DNA from: Nitrospirota bacterium
GTDB taxonomy: Bacteria > Nitrospirota > Thermodesulfovibrionia > Thermodesulfovibrionales > UBA6898
NCBI GenBank assembly: GCA_029858145.1
Contig: JAOUFP010000009.1
Span: 1 to 17,194 of the forward strand
DNA length: 17,194 bases
Direction: 5' to 3'
The stretch's first letter is position 1; every line of letters starts with the position of its first letter. Shown here piece after piece: positions 8,552 through 16,100 of this stretch. The position numbers were made by a program, and so were the translations under genes. The notes under the pieces are model-generated. The model was not told where the DNA came from. It did no database searches and was given only the letters and a program-made list of their open reading frames with translations.

Positions 8552-8581
8552 CTAACGCGAAAGTTTCTTTTTTTGAATCAT
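8552..8581 (-). CDS. possible 9-codon leader peptide with a strong ribosome binding site
   Basis: On the minus strand AGGAGGTGA stands 6 bases before an ATG that opens MIQKKKLSR and then stops. The site is a near-perfect Shine-Dalgarno match, better than that of the real gene downstream at 8426. The Lys-rich start resembles the first residues of an exported protein, so this may be the remnant of a decayed gene rather than a working leader peptide. The stop-start overlap with the ORF at 8578-8709 (ATGA) is notable. Expression is unproven. Confidence 0.25.
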   Translation of the reverse strand: MIQKKKLSR

Positions 8582-8709
8582 ATTCGCCTCACCTCCTGAA
8601 AGCATGTGCCCCTCGCCCTCAAAAAAGACGGGGCACCGGACGCGATCCCTTCCTCGCAATCCGGCCATCTGATTTGCTTATAGAAACAGACGCAACACTT
8701 TTCGGTCAC
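8578..8709 (-). CDS. possible 43-aa Cys-rich small protein
   Basis: Starting at GTG 8709, the minus strand encodes a 43-residue frame with five cysteines (VTEKCCVCFYKQ, then PDCEEG, then GTCFQE) ending at the TGA at 8578-8580. The frame overlaps the next short ORF by 4 bp. A purine-rich stretch (GAGGTGGA) lies about 12 bases upstream, further than ideal. The same DNA forms two strong hairpins, so the frame may be an accident of a structured leader. No family is recognised and confidence that it is translated is low. Confidence 0.2.
   Translation of the reverse strand: MTEKCCVCFYKQIRWPDCEEGIASGAPSFLRARGTCFQEVRRI
8606..8664 (-). other. tandem hairpins in the cytochrome operon leader
   Basis: Read on the minus strand, the first hairpin (8636-8664) pairs CCGGA with TCCGG and, inside a small internal loop, GCGA with TCGC. 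The second (8606-8636) pairs GTGCCCC with GGGGCAC. The two share one base and abut directly. This is more structure than expected by chance in a gap and points to a folded mRNA leader. T6 falls inside the loop of the second hairpin, so it is not a simple terminator. Confidence 0.4.
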
Positions 8710-8768
8710 CTTCTCAGAAAGTCCACCTCGACAGGAAAAGCGTAAATAAAAAAAATATCAGAAAAATC

Positions 8769-8805
8769 TTCTTTTTAAATTCAGTTTAGCAGTTTCTTTT
8801 TAAAT
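8769..8805. repeat. two exact 12-bp direct repeats, 25 bp apart
   Basis: TTCTTTTTAAAT occurs at 8769-8780 and again at 8794-8805, a start-to-start distance of 25 bp. The stretch is AT-rich in a GC-richer genome and lies between divergent transcription units. A second pair, TGGCATT at 8812-8818 and 8852-8858, lies just outside. These are candidates for regulator-binding repeats or an A/T-tract UP-element-like region. Confidence 0.4.
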
Positions 8806-9066
8806 GTCTTGTGGCATTCTTGCTCTTTTTTAGTCTAAAATTGCTTTTTTATGGCATTTGAGGCTGGCAGTGGGGCAAAACAGGCGACCGGCAAATGGAT
8901 GCTTTATTACAATACGCAGCGGACTCGATCCGGCCAGGGCGGGGAGTGGCGGCATGAAAGCCAGCGGGCTCCACCTTGAATCAGTTGCCAAACTGTCAGA
9001 TCAAGGCTCTTTATCCCGGAGAGAGCTTCGTCCCTTTTGCGGATATCCCGGCGACTGTAATTACCA

Positions 9067-9096
9067 TTGACAGATACTATCAACAACAAATAGATT
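9067..9096 (+). promoter_or_regulatory. possible promoter upstream of the 296-aa secreted protein gene
   Basis: A perfect TTGACA (9067-9072) is followed after 18 bp by TAGATT (9091-9096). The -10 box is a partial match and TATAAC overlaps it slightly downstream. Transcription would start near 9103 and run through a short ORF before the gene at 9228. Confidence 0.4.
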
Positions 9097-9119
9097 ATAA
9101 CCGCAACTAGGAGATGAAA

Positions 9120-9182
9120 ATGGCCGCGTCCCCTGTTTCATGTCCAACTGATGGAAACCTGTTGATATCCCTCTGGCCGTAA
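9120..9182 (+). CDS. possible 20-codon upstream ORF
   Basis: AGGAG (9109-9113) lies 6 bases before the ATG at 9120, which opens MAASPVSCPTDGNLLISLWP and ends in TAA, 45 bp before the real gene. The peptide has no obvious attenuator signature such as a run of one amino acid. It is listed because of its good ribosome binding site and position. It may be fortuitous. Confidence 0.2.
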   Translation: MAASPVSCPTDGNLLISLWP

Positions 9183-9227
9183 CAGACGAAGCCATGCAGG
9201 AAAATCCCGCAAGAAGGAGGCTGGATA

Positions 9228-10118
9228 ATGAAGATATTCAAAAACCTCAGAAGGACAATAATGATAGTTCTCTCCGTATCAATGCTCATAGGCTATGTTC
9301 CGGATGGTGAGCCTCAATTAATACACCCTGTCCCGGGAGGAATCAGGACACCGGCGGAAAGAGTGAAAGAACCGGTGCGAATTCCTGCTTACCCCCGGAT
9401 AAGAGAATTTTCTCTCACCCCGAATGTCTGGCTGACAGGTGAAACCGGAAATATAACGTTCAGATGGAGGGTTGAGCCAGGTCCGGGCGGCAGCCCGGTC
9501 AGGTCGGTAGCCATAACCAGAAAGTCGGGATACGGCCCGGCAATCAGCTATTCAGGCGGCCCGGCAGGCGGTCTGCATGCGTTGGATATTCCTTCGGCGT
9601 CGCTTGTCCCGGAAGGAAGAACCATCTACACACTTACCGCAACAGACGAAAAGGGCGCGACAAGCACAAAAACAGCCGTACTTGAAGCAAAATCCATGAG
9701 TTCAGTGAGGGGAGATATTTCTCTGGTGACCCTGACGACTGAACCTGCGGAGATATCCGAAGACTCGCCCTTTACTTTTATACTGCAGCTCAATAACCGC
9801 AGCGGCGTGCGGGTCCCCGGAGTGAACATCCCTGTGAGGGGAAAGGACCTTGGAATGATGGAAGCGGGCAGATCACTGGATTCATTACCGCCACCTCCAA
9901 ACCAGGGAGAGCTCAGGGCGCAGGTTATCGAGCCCGGAATAAACACGTACCGGATCAGATGTGCTCCCGGGGTGCCCCCGGGATTGGCAGAGAGATATCT
10001 TTTTGAGATGGTCCCGGTATATGGAACCTGGACGATTTCCTATATCTGGGCGCGTCTGGAATTCAGCAGGAGCACCGCTGACAGAACCTATTACAGAATC
10101 AGGTACGGGATCCGATAA
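9228..10118 (+). CDS. secreted beta-sandwich protein of unknown function
   Basis: The 296-residue product begins with a signal peptide or N-terminal anchor (KNLRRTIMIVLSVSMLIGYV). Residues about 55-155 resemble an Ig/PKD-like fold (REFSLTPNVWLTGETGNITFRW, later IYTLTATDEKGATSTKTAVLEA). A second domain (about 160-296) carries EPAEISEDSPFTFILQLNN and ends in Tyr- and Arg-rich strands (WTISYIWARLEFS, YYRIRYGIR). No catalytic motif is visible, so a structural or binding role outside the cytoplasm is likely. AAGGAGG stands 7-8 bases before the ATG. The next gene has its own promoter, so co-transcription with the radical SAM pair is not required. Confidence 0.65.
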   Translation: MKIFKNLRRTIMIVLSVSMLIGYVPDGEPQLIHPVPGGIRTPAERVKEPVRIPAYPRIREFSLTPNVWLTGETGNITFRWRVEPGPGGSPVRSVAITRKSGYGPAISYSGGPAGGLHALDIPSASLVPEGRTIYTLTATDEKGATSTKTAVLEAKSMSSVRGDISLVTLTTEPAEISEDSPFTFILQLNNRSGVRVPGVNIPVRGKDLGMMEAGRSLDSLPPPPNQGELRAQVIEPGINTYRIRCAPGVPPGLAERYLFEMVPVYGTWTISYIWARLEFSRSTADRTYYRIRYGIR

Positions 10119-10171
10119 ATTTTCTGCCGGCTGTTAATTTGCGCCTCCCCTCAGGCGGCGGTGATTTCAGC

Positions 10172-10180
10172 TGTTATAAT
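10172..10180 (+). promoter_or_regulatory. extended -10 promoter of the radical SAM pair
   Basis: TGTTATAAT is a perfect extended -10 element (TGn followed by TATAAT at 10175-10180). There is no good -35 box at the usual distance, as expected for extended -10 promoters. The predicted first transcribed base, about 7 bases downstream, falls on the A of the ATG at 10187. That explains why the gene has no Shine-Dalgarno sequence. Confidence 0.55.
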
Positions 10181-10186
10181 TTAATT

Positions 10187-10933
10187 ATGTATGATCCCGT
10201 TACGCTCGCGGAGTTCACAAAAAAAGAGGTCTGCAGGGACAGCCTGAGGAAATACTACCGCTTCAGGCACGCGCGGTTTTACGGCGGCATCTCCACCGCG
10301 GATTGTGTCGGCTGCTGCCTGAGATGCGTATTCTGCTGGTCATGGAACATCGTCGCAGGGCCTGAAAAACACGGAAGCTTTTACACCCCTGAAGAAGTTG
10401 CGCGAAGACTCTTAACCATCGCGAGGAAGAAAAGACTAAATCAGATGAGGATAAGCGGCAACGAGCCGACGCTGTGCAGGGAGCATCTTATCAATGTTCT
10501 TAAATTGATACCGGAGGACTATCTTTTTATTCTCGAGACAAACGGCATATTGATCGGCAATGACCGGACATACGCCGAAGAACTCTCACATTTCCGGAAT
10601 CTTTATGTGAGGGTAAGTCTGAAGGGAACATGCGAAGAGGAGTTCTCAAGGCTCACGGGATCGGTCCCCGGGGGATTTCAGCTTCAGTTGAGGGCGCTTG
10701 AGTTCCTGAGGGATTGCGGAGTGCGCGCGCATCCGGCCTGCATGATAAGCTTCAGTACACGTGAAAATATTGCGGCACTGAAAAAGAGACTGCGGGCGAT
10801 AGACCCTGCCTTTGAGGATTTTGAAGCCGAGGAACTCATCCTCTATCCCGCTGTCGTTGAGAGACTCAGGAAGCGGAAGATTTCTTATTTTACCGGCTAC
10901 AGGCCTGACGGCATACCCGCAGAACAGGTATGA
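10187..10933 (+). CDS. radical SAM protein of unknown function
   Basis: The product is a 248-residue small radical SAM protein. The cluster-binding motif CxxxCxxC is C43-C47-C50 within CVGCCLRCVFCW, with two more cysteines next to it (C40, C44). ISGNEPTL (89-96) fits the position of the SAM-binding GGE-like motif, and YLFILETNG (112-120) the next strand. I place the start at ATG 10187. An upstream TTG at 10139 in the same frame would add 16 unlikely residues and overlap the promoter. No ribosome binding site precedes 10187, consistent with a leaderless message. Its stop overlaps the start of the AmrS-like gene by 4 bp. The substrate is unknown. The short C-terminus lacks an obvious second Fe-S domain, which suggests an activating-enzyme-like protein (inference). 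Confidence 0.8.
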   Translation: MYDPVTLAEFTKKEVCRDSLRKYYRFRHARFYGGISTADCVGCCLRCVFCWSWNIVAGPEKHGSFYTPEEVARRLLTIARKKRLNQMRISGNEPTLCREHLINVLKLIPEDYLFILETNGILIGNDRTYAEELSHFRNLYVRVSLKGTCEEEFSRLTGSVPGGFQLQLRALEFLRDCGVRAHPACMISFSTRENIAALKKRLRAIDPAFEDFEAEELILYPAVVERLRKRKISYFTGYRPDGIPAEQV

Positions 10934-11940
10934 AAAAAGAGACCATCCTGTACGAAAAACTTGATAACAACAAGGTCCGGTGCGGGGTCTGCCAGAGGAG
11001 ATGCGTTATCTCCGAATCCCGCAGCGGCTGGTGCAGGACGAGGGTCAATGAGGGCGGAAGGTTGTATTCCCTTATATACGGCGAGGTATCATCCCTTTCC
11101 ATAAACCCCATCGAAAAAAAGCCGGTGTTTCATTTTTACCCCGGTTCAAAATGGTTTTCTGTCGGCAGCGTCGGCTGCAACTTCCGCTGTCCGGGCTGTC
11201 AGAACTGGGACATATCCCACTGGAAGCAGGGAGAGATGCACACTGAATATATCTCTCCGGCTGAGCTGGTCAGCCGGGCAAAGGCCTCCGGATGTTTGGG
11301 CATATCGTGGACATTCAACGAACCCGTGTTATGGCTTGAATATACGATCGACGGCGCGAGGCTCGCCAAAGAAGAGGGGCTTTACACGAATCATGTTACA
11401 AACGGTTTTATCTCTGAAGAGGCATTCGACCTGATAGCCCCGTTCCTCGACGTCTACCGGGTCGATATCAAGGCCTTTTCCGAAAGAACGTATATGAGGA
11501 CCGGGCACATCAAGGAGTTCAGAGGCATCCTTCTCATCGCTGAAAAGGCGAAGAGATACGGCATGCACGTGGAGATCGTCACAAACGTCACCCCCGGATT
11601 CAATGACAGTGAACCTGAACTCCGGGGGATCGCGTCATGGATTAAGAATCATCTCGGACCGGATACGCCGTGGCATGTGACGAGGTTCTATCCGCATCTC
11701 GAACTCGCCCATTTATATCCCACGCCTGTTTCGGTCCTTGAAAAGGCATGGGCAATAGGCAAGGATGAAGGGCTATGGTATGTGTATCTTGGAAATGTCC
11801 CTGGACATAAATGGGAAAACACCTGCTGCCATCAGTGTGGTGCGTTGTTGCTTGAGAGAGATATTTTTGAGATAGTGAAAAACAGCATTCAGGATGGGAA
11901 ATGTCCGGAATGTCATACCGTGATACCCGGGAGGTTTTGA
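10930..11940 (+). CDS. amrS: AmmeMemoRadiSam system radical SAM enzyme (AmrS-like)
   Basis: The 336-residue protein matches the AmrS family, related to pyruvate formate-lyase activating enzymes. An N-terminal cysteine set (CGVCQRRC at 18-25 and WC at 34-35) precedes the radical SAM motif CNFRCPGC (C83, C87, C90). TFNEPVLW (128-135), THVTNG-like NHVTNGF and DVYRVDIKAF follow in the order seen in this family. The C-terminus carries a zinc-ribbon-like pair, CCHQC (299-303) and CPEC (325-328), ending in VIPGRF. Family members usually neighbour genes for Memo-like and AMMECR1-like proteins; neither is in this window, and instead it is translationally coupled to the small radical SAM gene before it. 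The reaction catalysed by the family is not established to my knowledge. The family assignment is confident, the symbol a little less. Confidence 0.88.
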   Translation: MKKETILYEKLDNNKVRCGVCQRRCVISESRSGWCRTRVNEGGRLYSLIYGEVSSLSINPIEKKPVFHFYPGSKWFSVGSVGCNFRCPGCQNWDISHWKQGEMHTEYISPAELVSRAKASGCLGISWTFNEPVLWLEYTIDGARLAKEEGLYTNHVTNGFISEEAFDLIAPFLDVYRVDIKAFSERTYMRTGHIKEFRGILLIAEKAKRYGMHVEIVTNVTPGFNDSEPELRGIASWIKNHLGPDTPWHVTRFYPHLELAHLYPTPVSVLEKAWAIGKDEGLWYVYLGNVPGHKWENTCCHQCGALLLERDIFEIVKNSIQDGKCPECHTVIPGRF

Positions 11941-12092
11941 AGAACGCCTGCAGCGATACGATTCTTTTCGGGCCGCTTTTCAGTCATTCGTGCCCCTGCT
12001 AAATGCATTTTGGGGTTAAACGTGTGTGCCACTTGACACTCCGAAAATGGTAGAATAAGACGCATTCTTGATTTAAGTTCCCGGGAGTTAAG

Positions 12093-12458
12093 ATGAAAGC
12101 GAAAAGAAACCTTATAGTGGTAGGCGACAGGGTGCTTGTCAACCCTGATGACAAAAGCGAAAGGACGTCTTCCGGACTCTACCTGCCGCCTACAGTCACG
12201 GAAAAAGAGAAAGTCCTCGGCGGTTATATTGTCAGGACCGGCCCCGGCTATGCGGTACATGATCCGGTATCTGAAGACTACCTCTCTTCAGAAAGGAAAA
12301 TATTGAAGTATATCCCGCTGCAGGCGAATGAAGGGGATTATGCCATTTTCCTCAAAGACCAGTCCGTGGAAATAGAGTTTGAAGAGAAGAAGTACCTCAT
12401 TGTCCCCCATTCGGCCATCCTCGCCCTCGTCCGCACGGATATCGTGGAAGAGAATTAG
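12093..12458 (+). CDS. Cpn10/GroES-family co-chaperone-like protein (orphan)
   Basis: The 121-residue protein has the GroES fold signature: GDRVLVNPDDKSERTSSGLYLP at the start of the domain, where SSGLYLP replaces the mobile-loop GGIVL, then GYIVRTGPG, and near the end GDYAIFLKDQ and KKYLIVPHSAILALV. It is about 25 residues longer than standard GroES (95-97). The extra segment lies in the roof region (about 54-78, HDPVSEDYLSSERKILKYI). No groEL follows; the next gene is convergent and ends 4 bp away. GGGAG lies about 6 bases before the ATG. TTGACA at 12033-12038 is a possible -35 box, but the -10 is weak. It may be a specialised co-chaperonin or have left the chaperonin role; the sequence does not decide. 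Confidence 0.85.
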   Translation: MKAKRNLIVVGDRVLVNPDDKSERTSSGLYLPPTVTEKEKVLGGYIVRTGPGYAVHDPVSEDYLSSERKILKYIPLQANEGDYAIFLKDQSVEIEFEEKKYLIVPHSAILALVRTDIVEEN

Positions 12459-12462
12459 CGTT

Positions 12463-12924
12463 TCATCCAATCTTTGGCAGCAGCGTCCACCGGACCGCCC
12501 AGTGACCGGCATCCGCATCCTTTTCCAGACAAACGATCCCGCTGTTCTGAAAACGTATGACCGGTTTGTCGGCAGAGCCCGTGATCAGGAACGAAGCCAA
12601 TCTCTCCATGAACGGGAGATGGCCTACCAGCATGAGGTCCTCTGATGCGGCAATCTTTTCGGCAAAGGCGGCAACGTCGTCCAGCGGATTCAAACCGTCG
12701 GCCTTCTGAACACCGGCGGCAGGCTGGAGCGCGGAGGCGAAAATCTCCGCTGTCTGGACGGCGCGTTTCTTGCCGCTCTGCACGATGCGCGCTATCCTGA
12801 CACCGTGCTCCTTTGCGGCGGAGGCTATTTTCTCGGTCTCTGCCCTGCCCTCGTCAGACAGCCCCTGCTCAGGATCTACTTCCTTTGGCAGACTCTTCCC
12901 GTGCTGTACAAGCAAAAGTGTCAT
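12463..12924 (-). CDS. sixA: SixA-like phosphohistidine phosphatase
   Basis: This is a short histidine-phosphatase-superfamily protein (153 residues, the usual SixA length). LLVQHGKS (4-11) holds the nucleophile His8. The family's RHG is QHG here, with Gln replacing the usual phosphate-binding Arg. The downstream elements are present: SGKKRAVQTAE (50-60) with its conserved Arg and QTA, and VGHLPFMERLASFL (100-113) with the second catalytic His. In Escherichia coli SixA dephosphorylates phosphohistidine in phosphotransfer proteins; the substrate here is unknown. AGGAGGTG stands 6-8 bases before the ATG. The gene ends 4 bp from the convergent Cpn10-like gene with no room for a terminator between them. 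Confidence 0.85.
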   Translation of the reverse strand: MTLLLVQHGKSLPKEVDPEQGLSDEGRAETEKIASAAKEHGVRIARIVQSGKKRAVQTAEIFASALQPAAGVQKADGLNPLDDVAAFAEKIAASEDLMLVGHLPFMERLASFLITGSADKPVIRFQNSGIVCLEKDADAGHWAVRWTLLPKIG

Positions 12925-13087
12925 GGTAACACCTCCTCAGGCGCTTTGCGCCGTCGTAATAAAAAGCAAAGACTATTGGACTTGGAATACCTCAATTGCA
13001 AAGGACAATTTCAAGTGCAGACCCCTCGCTTTCAAGACCTTCCAAAGTCAACGTGCGACACCATTATTTTCTTAGAGCCTTACCTTT

Positions 13088-13117
13088 AAAAAAATGGACG
13101 ACTGCATTTCATTCGTC
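13088..13117 (-). terminator. possible intrinsic terminator of the GH31 gene
   Basis: On the minus strand GACGA (13113-13117) can pair with TCGTC (13097-13101), with two further inner pairs, followed by CATTTTTTT. The stem is short but the U-run is good. It lies about 62 bases after the stop codon of the GH31 gene and upstream of the sixA-like gene. TCGTCCAT also occurs just upstream as a direct repeat. Nothing else recognisable was seen in the rest of the 255-bp gap. Confidence 0.4.
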
Positions 13118-13179
13118 ATGCTCCTCATGGACGAAGACAGGATGTTTTATAGCCTGGCAAACGTAAAAACCGTACCTTT

Positions 13180-16100
13180 CTAAAACGACCCTATGCTCGA
13201 CCCTGCAAAGCCTGATTGGGGAAGCGTGACGACCTTGTTGTTCCCCGGCATAAATTGCCAGCCGCCGGAATTAAGCTTCTTTACGCATTTCCATTCCAGT
13301 GCAGTATCGGACGGAAGTCCCTGCACTAGTCCGGACCATTTCGGCGTTCCCGGCCCGGGGCCATTATGGCCGGGCGGCGGGTTATAGATGTATTCGTAGT
13401 ATACGCTCGGGGAAAGCAGGACCGCCTTGTTTATGTCCCAGTTGCCGAGTTCCGGCTTGTTCCCCACTACGTATATGTTTTCCCCCAGCGCGGTCCAGCC
13501 GTTGTCACAGACGAAATTTACTGTGGTCGTAGGGGCCGCAGGCTGTAATTTTATTGTAAAGGTTTTCTTCTCTGTCACATTCACAATGCCTGATTTGATC
13601 AGAATCAGGTTGCGCTTTGCATTGAACCAGCCTGATGAAGAGTTGCTGAAGGCTGCTTCCGAGGTACGTTCGGATAATGCATTTCCGTTGAGCTTTACCT
13701 CGCCGGCGCGCGCGTCATCAACAACAAGACGCACAATATTGTTGCGCGAAGAAGGGTCGTTCGCATAGTTTCCGGATGCTTTGTCAATTATTACCGTAAC
13801 AAGGTTGTTGTTTTTCTGCTGCGAGATGGCCGTTGTTCTCGTCGTGTAGACGGGACGTTTGGCTGAATCATAATTTATAGTCGATCCGTCATCTTCATAG
13901 AGCGTGAATTGGGTCGGCGAAGGATCTTCATAAACCTGAACGATCAGTTCATCACGGGGGGAGCCGTCTCTGCGGTGTCCAAAGGCGTCTTTGGTCTGTT
14001 CATCAACGTACATCATCGGGATAATTGCGCCTGCCCTGACAAAAACCGGCAGTCTTAAAACACCGTCAATGTATGTCGGAAAGTTATTTATCCACTGGCC
14101 GGAACTGTCAAACCAATCGCGCGTGTGGTAATTCACCCATTTGCCCTTCGGCAGATAAATGTTCCGCACATATTCCCCGTGAGCGGCGACCGCGCCTACG
14201 AGAAGGTCTTTGCCTATAAGCTTTTCATGTCCTGTAGTGCGCACGTTGGGATCGTTCTGATAATAGTAGACAAGAGGCGGAATAACGGGTTCGCCGAAAA
14301 GATAAGCGCGGTATGCCAATGAGTAGTAATACGGGATCAGCTCATAGCGCTGCTTTAAATTTGCCAGGTTTGAACGCCTGTCTCCGACCAGGTTGGGCGC
14401 CGTCTCGTAACGCATGTTTGTCTGGAAGCTGTTGTCCGTGTGCGGGCGTACGGGCACGTCGAACCACGAGCCGTTGGCAAACCATTCGGTATACAGTTCA
14501 TTTTGATATTGCAGGTTGCCTGAATGACCGCTGTTGTATGGCATGCCCTCCCTGCGGAACCCGCCGATGTCGGAGCCGTAATAATCAATGCCGGAGAAGG
14601 ACATGTGCATCTGGACATTCAAATGCGTTGCCAGCAATTCGAGATTGGAGCCTATATCGCCTGACCACATTGCAGTGCCGAAACGTCCGGAGCCGGATGC
14701 GCCGGAGCGGGTGACAATGAACGGCCTGCTGTTGATGATGTCCTTTTTCCTGAAATACCCGTCGTAGATCGACCGGTTCCAGAGAAAGGCGTAAAGATTA
14801 TGGATGTCGCCGTGACGGTTTTTTGTCCCGGCCTGCGTCACCTCCACGCCGTGATAGCACGCGTCGGGATCGTATTTTTCCGGTTCCCCTAAATCCGTCC
14901 AGTGTCCGGCAATTCCTTTTTGCACCAGGTTCGGAAAGCGCCTGTTATCGTGGATCCATGCGCCCGCATCTGGACCGGACCAGTCTATCATTGCCGCCTT
15001 GCCGAACCATTCCGTCAGCATTGCCGGGTTATCAAGGGCGGGATTACACACGTTGTTCGTCGTCCTGTAAGCAAAAAGGTTCCCGGCTGTTCTCATCTGT
15101 GAAAAGGTGGAAGTGTTTTCATTGACGTAGGATTCTTCGATGGCTACAAGCCCTATGTGGTCGTTTTTGAGAAATGATATGTTTGATTCCGGTTCGGAGA
15201 AATAAAAGCCGTTGCCGTCGTTCATATCCTTGTCCCAGTCCAGCCTGCCCATTTTGCTGTCCGGGCTGTTTGGAATGATGCCGCCGAACCACTGCAGATC
15301 CAGCACGAACCCGTCCACGGGGAAATTGTCCCGGCGCAGGCCGGCGCGCAGGTCGTCGATCTGCTTCCAGTTTTTATACCCGAATTCCGAAACCCACAGC
15401 CCGAAGGCCTTCCGGGGCGGAACCGGAGGAGTGCCGACAAGCTCCATGTAATCCCTGCGGAGGTCGGGAAAGTCGGGGCCGGTCATGATATGGAAACGAA
15501 TTTGATCGCCCCACATGCGCACTTTCCATTGGTCGCCGGAAAAATCCCAGCGTTGTTTGTAGACGTTATCCATGAATAAGGCATAATTGAGATTATCATC
15601 ACCGACGGCATACATTACGGGAAACTGGACGTTGCCTACCATGCCCGCCTGCCCGAAGGGCATGAACCCGTTCCCATGAAACTGCGCCTGCCCTGAGGGC
15701 TGTTCTTCACGCACTTTGTGCTGCAGCCAATCGCCGTCCGCGGAGCCGAGCGCTTTAAATTGCTGCCCCAGGCCGTAAACGTTTTTCATTTGTCCACTGG
15801 TGAGATTGATGCCTTTCCATTCTTTATCAAGATCAGCGGGGCACAATATAGTAAGCAGGCGGTTCATAACCTTGTCGGATATGGAGATGCACAGATCCTG
15901 GGTATTCACCCTGACTTTAATCCCTGCGGTCTCAATCACGTCTCCTTCATGCCGGAATATGGAAGGACCCGCATAATCGGTCTTATAAATCATGGGAGAG
16001 TTATAAAGAGGCGCTGACTCATTTGGGCCTGCGTCCGATGCAGACATCTCGAAATGCATCAGATCATCATCCAGCGCTTCAATTACCAGATATCTGTTAT

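Larger units (their letters stand above)
8427..9227. other. 801-bp divergent intergenic region with repeats, hairpins and very short ORFs
   Basis: This gap separates the minus-strand cytochrome operon from the plus-strand 296-aa gene. The cytochrome side (8427-8710) contains several GC-rich hairpins and two very short ORFs with ribosome binding sites, so the cytochrome mRNA may have a long leader. Positions 8740-8860 are strongly AT-rich with exact direct repeats. The right side (9060-9227) holds a plausible plus-strand promoter and a 20-codon ORF. Between 8870 and 9060 I see nothing convincing: the open frame there has poor coding character. No tRNA or known riboswitch consensus was recognised. 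Confidence 0.6.

Noticed and set aside
8860..8990. GGGGCAAAAC and GCATGAAAGCCAGCGGGCTCC resemble pieces of a cyclic-di-GMP-I (GEMM) riboswitch.
   Set aside because: The conserved core (GGGCAAACC and GACGCAAAGCC with proper pairing) is not present and the order and spacing do not fit.
8858..9070. A 70-codon plus-strand frame in the divergent gap.
   Set aside because: It begins at a non-ATG codon without a ribosome binding site, has an Arg/Gly/Ser-rich composition and no homology I can recognise.
10139..10186. A TTG start that would extend the first radical SAM protein by 16 residues.
   Set aside because: The added residues (RLPSGGGDFS...) are not conserved-looking, no ribosome binding site precedes it, and the extended -10 promoter lies inside it.
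12033..12050. TTGACACTC resembles the left half of the CIRCE heat-shock operator upstream of the Cpn10-like gene.
   Set aside because: The right half (GAGTGCTAA) is missing after the 9-base spacer. TTGACA is more simply a -35 box.
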